In this document: positions 6,389 to 10,013 of the stretch, piece after piece
How the letters are laid out: each line of letters starts with the position of its first letter
Position numbering within the stretch: the first letter of the stretch is position 1
Assembly: GCA_034005635.1 (NCBI GenBank)
Contig: JAVEUJ010000091.1
Location: 1 to 10,013 of the forward strand
Length of the DNA stretch: 10,013 nucleotides
Origin: JAAZFE01 sp034005635
Lineage (GTDB): Bacteria > Verrucomicrobiota > Kiritimatiellia > CAIQIC01 > Lenti-01
Reading direction: 5' to 3'
Notes under the pieces: model-generated
Seen by the model: only the letters and a program-made list of their open reading frames with translations
The model's database searches: none
What the model was told of the DNA's origin: nothing
Position numbers and translations under genes: made by a program

Positions 6389-7255
6389 ATGACCAAGGAA
6401 CCGTGCATCTCGATTATCGGGCTAGGGCTAATGGGGGCCTCGCTGGCGATGGCGTTGCGTCAGCGCGGCTATGCGGGGCGGCTGGTGGCGTATGCCCGCA
6501 AGGAACAAACTCGGGCCGAGGCGCGGGAGCGCGGCGTCGTGGATGCGGTGTTCGACGATCCTGACGCAGCGGTAAAGGATGCCAGTCTAGTGGTGTTGTG
6601 CGCACCAATCCGGGCCTGTGCCAATCTTGCGGCTGATTTTGCGCCGCTGCTGGCGGCGGGCGCGCTGGTCACGGATGTGGGCAGCACCAAGGGGTGGATT
6701 TGTCGCCAAATGGCGGGGATTTTGCCGCCGGGCACCTTTGTGGGCAGCCACCCGATTGCGGGATCGGAGAAACAGGGCATGCAGGCGGCCTCGGCCGACT
6801 TGTACGCCGGGGCCCTGACGGTGGTGACGACGCACCTGGACGTGCCGGAAGAGGCTACCCTGCGGGTGGTCGCCCTGTGGGAGAGCGCCGGGGCACGGAC
6901 GTGCCGGATGGATCCGCAAGACCACGACCGCTTGCTGGCACGCTCCAGTCACCTGCCACACGTAGCTGCGGCGGCTCTGGCCAAAGCCATTGGTCGCAAT
7001 TGTGCGGATCAGGTGGGTGCCTTCTGCGGCACGGGATTCTACGACTCGACGCGGGTGGCATCCGGGTCAATCGCGATGTGGAACGATATTCTGCAAACCA
7101 ATGCCGAGGCGGTGGCGGAGGAATTGAGAGCTTTCAAAATGGAGGTCGAGCGGGTATATGATGACCTCAAAGCAGGCCGATTTGCCGAGGTCGCGACCTT
7201 CTTGGAGCGAGCCCGGGACGCTCGCGAGGAATTGCTGAAGGGCCGCAACCGCTAG
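6389..7255 (+). CDS. tyrA: Prephenate/arogenate dehydrogenase
   Basis: TyrA oxidatively decarboxylates prephenate to 4-hydroxyphenylpyruvate, or arogenate to tyrosine. The 288 residues have an N-terminal Rossmann fold with GLGLMG (G11, G13, G16), then DVGSTK at 96-101, SHPIAGSEKQG with the likely catalytic His121, and DHDRLLARSSHLPH, followed by the helical dimer domain. There is no C-terminal ACT domain and no fused chorismate mutase. After the second beta strand the sequence reads VAYARKEQ, with no acidic residue and with Arg37-Lys38. Acidic residues there favour NAD in this family, so NADP may be preferred here, as in cyanobacterial arogenate dehydrogenases. The choice between prephenate and arogenate cannot be made from sequence alone. 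The ATG at 6389 follows GGAAG by 7 nt, in a GGAAGACAGC context shared with the aroF start. aroA follows after 32 nt. Confidence 0.94.
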   Translation: MTKEPCISIIGLGLMGASLAMALRQRGYAGRLVAYARKEQTRAEARERGVVDAVFDDPDAAVKDASLVVLCAPIRACANLAADFAPLLAAGALVTDVGSTKGWICRQMAGILPPGTFVGSHPIAGSEKQGMQAASADLYAGALTVVTTHLDVPEEATLRVVALWESAGARTCRMDPQDHDRLLARSSHLPHVAAAALAKAIGRNCADQVGAFCGTGFYDSTRVASGSIAMWNDILQTNAEAVAEELRAFKMEVERVYDDLKAGRFAEVATFLERARDAREELLKGRNR

Positions 7256-7287
7256 CGGTCTAATCAACAGAAGAAATAAGTAATTTT

Positions 7288-8610
7288 ATGGCCATACAGA
7301 AACAAACAAAGATTGTGCACCCGGGTGGATTCACTGGCGGGGTGGTGTGTGTACCGGGGGACAAAAGCATTTCGCACCGGACCGCATTGCTGGCCGGATT
7401 GTCCTCGGGCACCTCGGAAATCCGTGGTTTTTTGCAGGCGGAAGATTGTTTGAACACGCTGAAGGCGATGGAGTCGTTTGGCGCGCGCTCATGGATTGAT
7501 GACGCTGGGATGCTGAGCGTCCAGGGCACAGGCGGCAAAATGATCGAGCCGGTGGGCCCCTTGGATGTGGGCAACTCCGGCACGGGCATGCGCCTGCTGG
7601 CGGGGCTATGCGCGGGTTCGGCAATCAAGGTGACATTGACGGGGGATGAGTCGCTGCTGTCGCGCCCGATGCGGCGTATCAAGGAACCGCTGGAGCAGAT
7701 GGGGGCCAAGGTGGACCTGACGCCGCAAGGCACGGCGCCCATGACGATTCAGGGCGGTCAGTTGCATGGCATTGAGTACCGTCTGCCGACGGCCTCGGCG
7801 CAGGTAAAAAGCTGCTGCATTTTGGCCGGCTTGTATGCCACCGGGCGCACAACGGTGCTGGAGCCGATCCCCACTCGCGATCATACCGAACGAATGCTGC
7901 GCGCGGTCGGTGCGGCTATCCGGGTGGAGGGGCAATTCATTTCCGTGGAGGGCTATGGTCCGAAGGGCCCCAAATTCCTGGCGCGGCCCTATGTGGTTCC
8001 TGGTGATTTTTCGTCGGCGGCCTACTGGCTGGCCGCAGCGGCGGCTATCCCGGGCGTGCGGGTGTGTGCCGAAGGCGTGGGCCTGAATTTACGGCGCACA
8101 GCGCTTCTCGATGTGCTGCGCCGGATGGGCGCGCAGGTGGAGATCGAGCGCACCTCAGCGCCGACCGATCCCGAGGTCTACGGCAACGTAACGGTCACGG
8201 GGGCAGAACTGACCGGCACGGAGGTGAGCGGGGACGAAATCCCCAATCTAATCGACGAACTGCCGTTGGTGGCGGTACTCGGCGCATTGGCGCGCGGTCG
8301 CACAGAAATCCGCGACGCCAGTGAATTGCGCGTCAAAGAATCGGACCGGGTGGCGGTGATGGTTGAAAATCTCGCCAACATGGGGGTCCAGGTTGCGGAA
8401 CGGCCGGATGGGATGGTCGTTGAGGGCTCCGCCAAGATATCCCCCGTCAAGAGCATCCGTAGCTATGGTGACCATCGCATTGCCATGAGTATGTCCATTC
8501 TGGCCATTTTCTCCTCCGAGCCAGTTTGCATTGGTAATGTGGCTTGCGTGGATACGTCTTATCCGGAATTTTGGGATCAACTTAGCAATCTGGGAGTGAA
8601 TGTTGAATAA
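7288..8610 (+). CDS. aroA: 3-phosphoshikimate 1-carboxyvinyltransferase (EPSP synthase)
   Basis: EPSP synthase transfers the enolpyruvyl group of PEP to shikimate 3-phosphate, the sixth step of the shikimate pathway. The 440 residues cover both inside-out alpha/beta domains. Visible landmarks are PGDKSISHR (Lys26, Ser27, Arg31), GNSGTGMR (Asn96 to Arg102), SRPMRRI at 125-131, SAQVK at 170-174, RDHTE at 197-201, the catalytic Asp323 in IDELP, RVKESDR (Lys350, Glu351, Arg354), GDHRIAM at 394-400, and the final YPEFWDQL. GNSGT, SAQVK and RDHTE place it closer to Bacillus/Agrobacterium-type enzymes than to the E. coli type. No strong ribosome site precedes the ATG at 7288; only AGAAG, 14 nt away, is seen in an A/T-rich leader, so translation may depend on coupling or on an unstructured leader. 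The 3' end overlaps cmk by 11 nt. Confidence 0.96.
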   Translation: MAIQKQTKIVHPGGFTGGVVCVPGDKSISHRTALLAGLSSGTSEIRGFLQAEDCLNTLKAMESFGARSWIDDAGMLSVQGTGGKMIEPVGPLDVGNSGTGMRLLAGLCAGSAIKVTLTGDESLLSRPMRRIKEPLEQMGAKVDLTPQGTAPMTIQGGQLHGIEYRLPTASAQVKSCCILAGLYATGRTTVLEPIPTRDHTERMLRAVGAAIRVEGQFISVEGYGPKGPKFLARPYVVPGDFSSAAYWLAAAAAIPGVRVCAEGVGLNLRRTALLDVLRRMGAQVEIERTSAPTDPEVYGNVTVTGAELTGTEVSGDEIPNLIDELPLVAVLGALARGRTEIRDASELRVKESDRVAVMVENLANMGVQVAERPDGMVVEGSAKISPVKSIRSYGDHRIAMSMSILAIFSSEPVCIGNVACVDTSYPEFWDQLSNLGVNVE

Positions 8611-9286
8611 AGCAGAGATCATCGTGGCGGTGGATGGCCCCTCAGCCTCCGGGAAATCGACGGTATCGCGCCGGGTGGCGAAAGCCCTTGGCTTCATTTA
8701 TGTGGATTCCGGCGCGGTGTACCGCGGCGTGACCTGGAAGTGCGTCAAGGAAGGCATTGACGTCACTGATTCGCAGGAGGTGACCAACCTGCTGATCCGT
8801 ATGAAGATGGAACTGGTGTTGAAGGACAACGCGGTGTGTTATTTGATCGACGGCGAGGATCCGGGGCAGGAGATTCGGGCTGAGCCGGTGCGCGAACGTG
8901 TGTCGGATATCGCCGCCCAGCAGTCGGTGCGCGTTTACATCGTCGAAAAACTGCGCCTGATGACCAAATTTGGCAATTTGGTGATGGAAGGCCGCGACAT
9001 TGGCACGGTTGTGTTTCCTGATTCACCGTACAAGTATTACCTCGATGCAGATCCCGAAGAGCGCGCCCGCCGGCGTGCGGCAGAAATTGAGAAAACGGAA
9101 GGCACTGGGGATGTAACCGCAGTGCTCAGTTCGCTGCGGCGGCGGGATCACAAGGATTCGAACCGCGCGACGGCCCCGCTGCAGATTGCATTGGGCGCCA
9201 AGATTATAAACAGCACGGGCATGACCATTGACCAGGTCGTGGATACCATCGTCAGCGACCTGAAAAAGGCCGGAGCGGTTTCCTGA
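8600..9286 (+). CDS. cmk: Cytidylate kinase
   Basis: Cmk phosphorylates CMP and dCMP with ATP, recycling CMP released by phospholipid and RNA metabolism. The 228 residues show the P-loop DGPSASGKST (12-21, Lys19), VDSGAVYRG at 35-43 in the nucleotide-binding region, GRDIGTVVFPD, the arginine-rich lid ADPEERARRRAAE, and RRDHKDSNRATAPL, all typical of bacterial Cmk. The length is normal. The ATG at 8600 lies inside the end of aroA, so the genes overlap by 11 nt. A GGGAG at 8592-8596 is only 3 nt from this ATG. The in-frame TTG at 8603 would have a better 6-nt spacing, so the true start could be one codon later. The overlap suggests translational coupling to aroA. plsC follows after 3 nt. Confidence 0.96.
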   Translation: MLNKAEIIVAVDGPSASGKSTVSRRVAKALGFIYVDSGAVYRGVTWKCVKEGIDVTDSQEVTNLLIRMKMELVLKDNAVCYLIDGEDPGQEIRAEPVRERVSDIAAQQSVRVYIVEKLRLMTKFGNLVMEGRDIGTVVFPDSPYKYYLDADPEERARRRAAEIEKTEGTGDVTAVLSSLRRRDHKDSNRATAPLQIALGAKIINSTGMTIDQVVDTIVSDLKKAGAVS

Positions 9287-9289
9287 CTC

Positions 9290-9943
9290 ATGCGCGAAGG
9301 GTTAATCAGGCAGCCGCTGTACTGGATTTCGCACTTTGGCGTTTGGCTTTTTCTTAAACTGAAATATCGCCTGAAGGTCGAAGGCGGGAAGAACATTCCC
9401 CGCACCGGTGGCGCCGTCATTGCCGCCAACCACTGCAGCTATCTCGACCCCCCGGTGATGTGCGCCATCAGCGCCAACCGCATTGTGCGCTTCATGGCGC
9501 GCGATACGCTGTTCTCCAGCCGGCTTGCGAAGTGGTACTTCAAGAGTGTGCAGGTGATCGCGATTGACCGCACACGCGGCGATCTGGGCGCATTAAAGAA
9601 AGCCATTGCCCTGCTGAAGGGCGGCCAAGTGATCGGTCTCTTTCCGGAAGGTACGCGTTCACCGGACGGACAGATGCGCGAAGCTAAGGGCGGGATTGGA
9701 TTTTTGATCGCCAAGGGCAACGTGCCGGTGGTGCCGCTCCATATTTCTGGCACCTTCCAGGCCTTTCCCAAGGGTTCCAGCCATTTGAAACCCTCGCGCA
9801 TTGTGGCACGCATCGGCAACCTCATCATGCCCGAGGAGATTTGTGCCGCGATGCCTGAAAAAGGCGACTACGAGGCCGTCGGCGCTCTGGTCATGCAGCG
9901 TATTCGTGATCTGGCGGAGCAGGGGCAGGAAGACAACGATTGA
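9290..9943 (+). CDS. plsC: 1-acyl-sn-glycerol-3-phosphate acyltransferase
   Basis: PlsC acylates lysophosphatidic acid at position 2, giving phosphatidic acid for membrane phospholipids at the inner face of the cytoplasmic membrane. The 217 residues contain all four family blocks: NHCSYLDP (catalytic HX4D, His48 and Asp53), VIAIDRTRGD at 89-98, FPEGTRSPDG at 118-127 (glycerophosphate binding), and VPVVPLHISG near 145-154. Residues about 9-26 are moderately hydrophobic and could touch the membrane. The ATG at 9290 comes 3 nt after the cmk stop. The nearest GGAG (9272-9275) is 14 nt away, so coupled translation is likely. A cmk-plsC pair, often followed by rpsA or ispH, is common in several phyla; those genes would lie beyond the window. 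Lyso-lipid or ornithine-lipid acyltransferase activity is a less likely alternative. Confidence 0.92.
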   Translation: MREGLIRQPLYWISHFGVWLFLKLKYRLKVEGGKNIPRTGGAVIAANHCSYLDPPVMCAISANRIVRFMARDTLFSSRLAKWYFKSVQVIAIDRTRGDLGALKKAIALLKGGQVIGLFPEGTRSPDGQMREAKGGIGFLIAKGNVPVVPLHISGTFQAFPKGSSHLKPSRIVARIGNLIMPEEICAAMPEKGDYEAVGALVMQRIRDLAEQGQEDND

Positions 9944-10013
9944 TGGGGGCTAGTTGACGGTTAGGGATGGGTTGGTGGTATTGAATATCCAATTTCCAAT
10001 GCCCAAGGGACAG
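9944..10013. other. Intergenic tail with CCAAT-type repeat motif
   Basis: The last 70 bases hold no gene start and no convincing terminator. From about 9978 the composition becomes AT-rich, with TTGAATATCCAATTTCCAAT, in which a CCAAT unit is repeated at 7-nt spacing. This resembles the beginning of another dispersed intergenic repeat of the kind in 3439-5326, but the window ends before it can be defined. Confidence 0.35.

Noticed and set aside
6694..7161. Alternative plus-strand frame of 155 codons within tyrA
   Set aside because: Gly/Arg-rich out-of-frame reading of tyrA without any domain; tyrA itself is intact.

Overview
The window looks like a stretch of chromosome from an environmental, probably Gram-negative bacterium. 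The dense accretion of short dispersed intergenic repeats resembles what I know from uncultured PVC-type genomes (Verrucomicrobiota, Kiritimatiellota, Lentisphaerota) and Omnitrophota. That placement is inference: there is no rRNA or other phylogenetic marker in the window.

Left part (1-3438): two unfamiliar plus-strand genes of visibly lower GC than the right part. The first is cut by the left edge and matches no family I recognise. The second encodes a 685-residue exported protein with two similar halves joined by a polar linker. It ends in a possible weak intrinsic terminator.

Middle part (3439-5326): about 1.9 kb with no credible gene. It is built from a mosaic of dispersed repeats: a long direct repeat of about 170-180 bp (two copies), a 51-bp perfect repeat with a diverged third copy and an inverted fourth copy, a repeated GC-rich hairpin unit, short boxes in both orientations, and purine-rich tracts on the left that become pyrimidine-rich on the right. 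The many short open frames here are by-products of the repeats.

Right part (5327-9943): a compact GC-rich operon, aroF - tyrA - aroA - cmk - plsC, with gaps of 24 and 32 nt, an 11-nt overlap, and a 3-nt gap. AroF opens the shikimate pathway (DAHP synthase with an N-terminal regulatory domain), AroA makes EPSP near its end, and TyrA takes prephenate or arogenate toward tyrosine. Cmk recycles CMP/dCMP, and PlsC makes phosphatidic acid. The unit thus joins aromatic amino acid synthesis to nucleotide and phospholipid supply. The aroA-cmk and cmk-plsC adjacencies are seen in many bacteria, where rpsA or ispH often follows; the window ends 70 nt after plsC, in what looks like the start of another dispersed repeat.

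I see no mobile-element gene, CRISPR array, tRNA or rRNA. The main points for a second look are the two unassigned left-hand genes, the structured repeat cluster, and lineage-specific details of TyrA (cofactor loop) and AroA (class II-type motifs).
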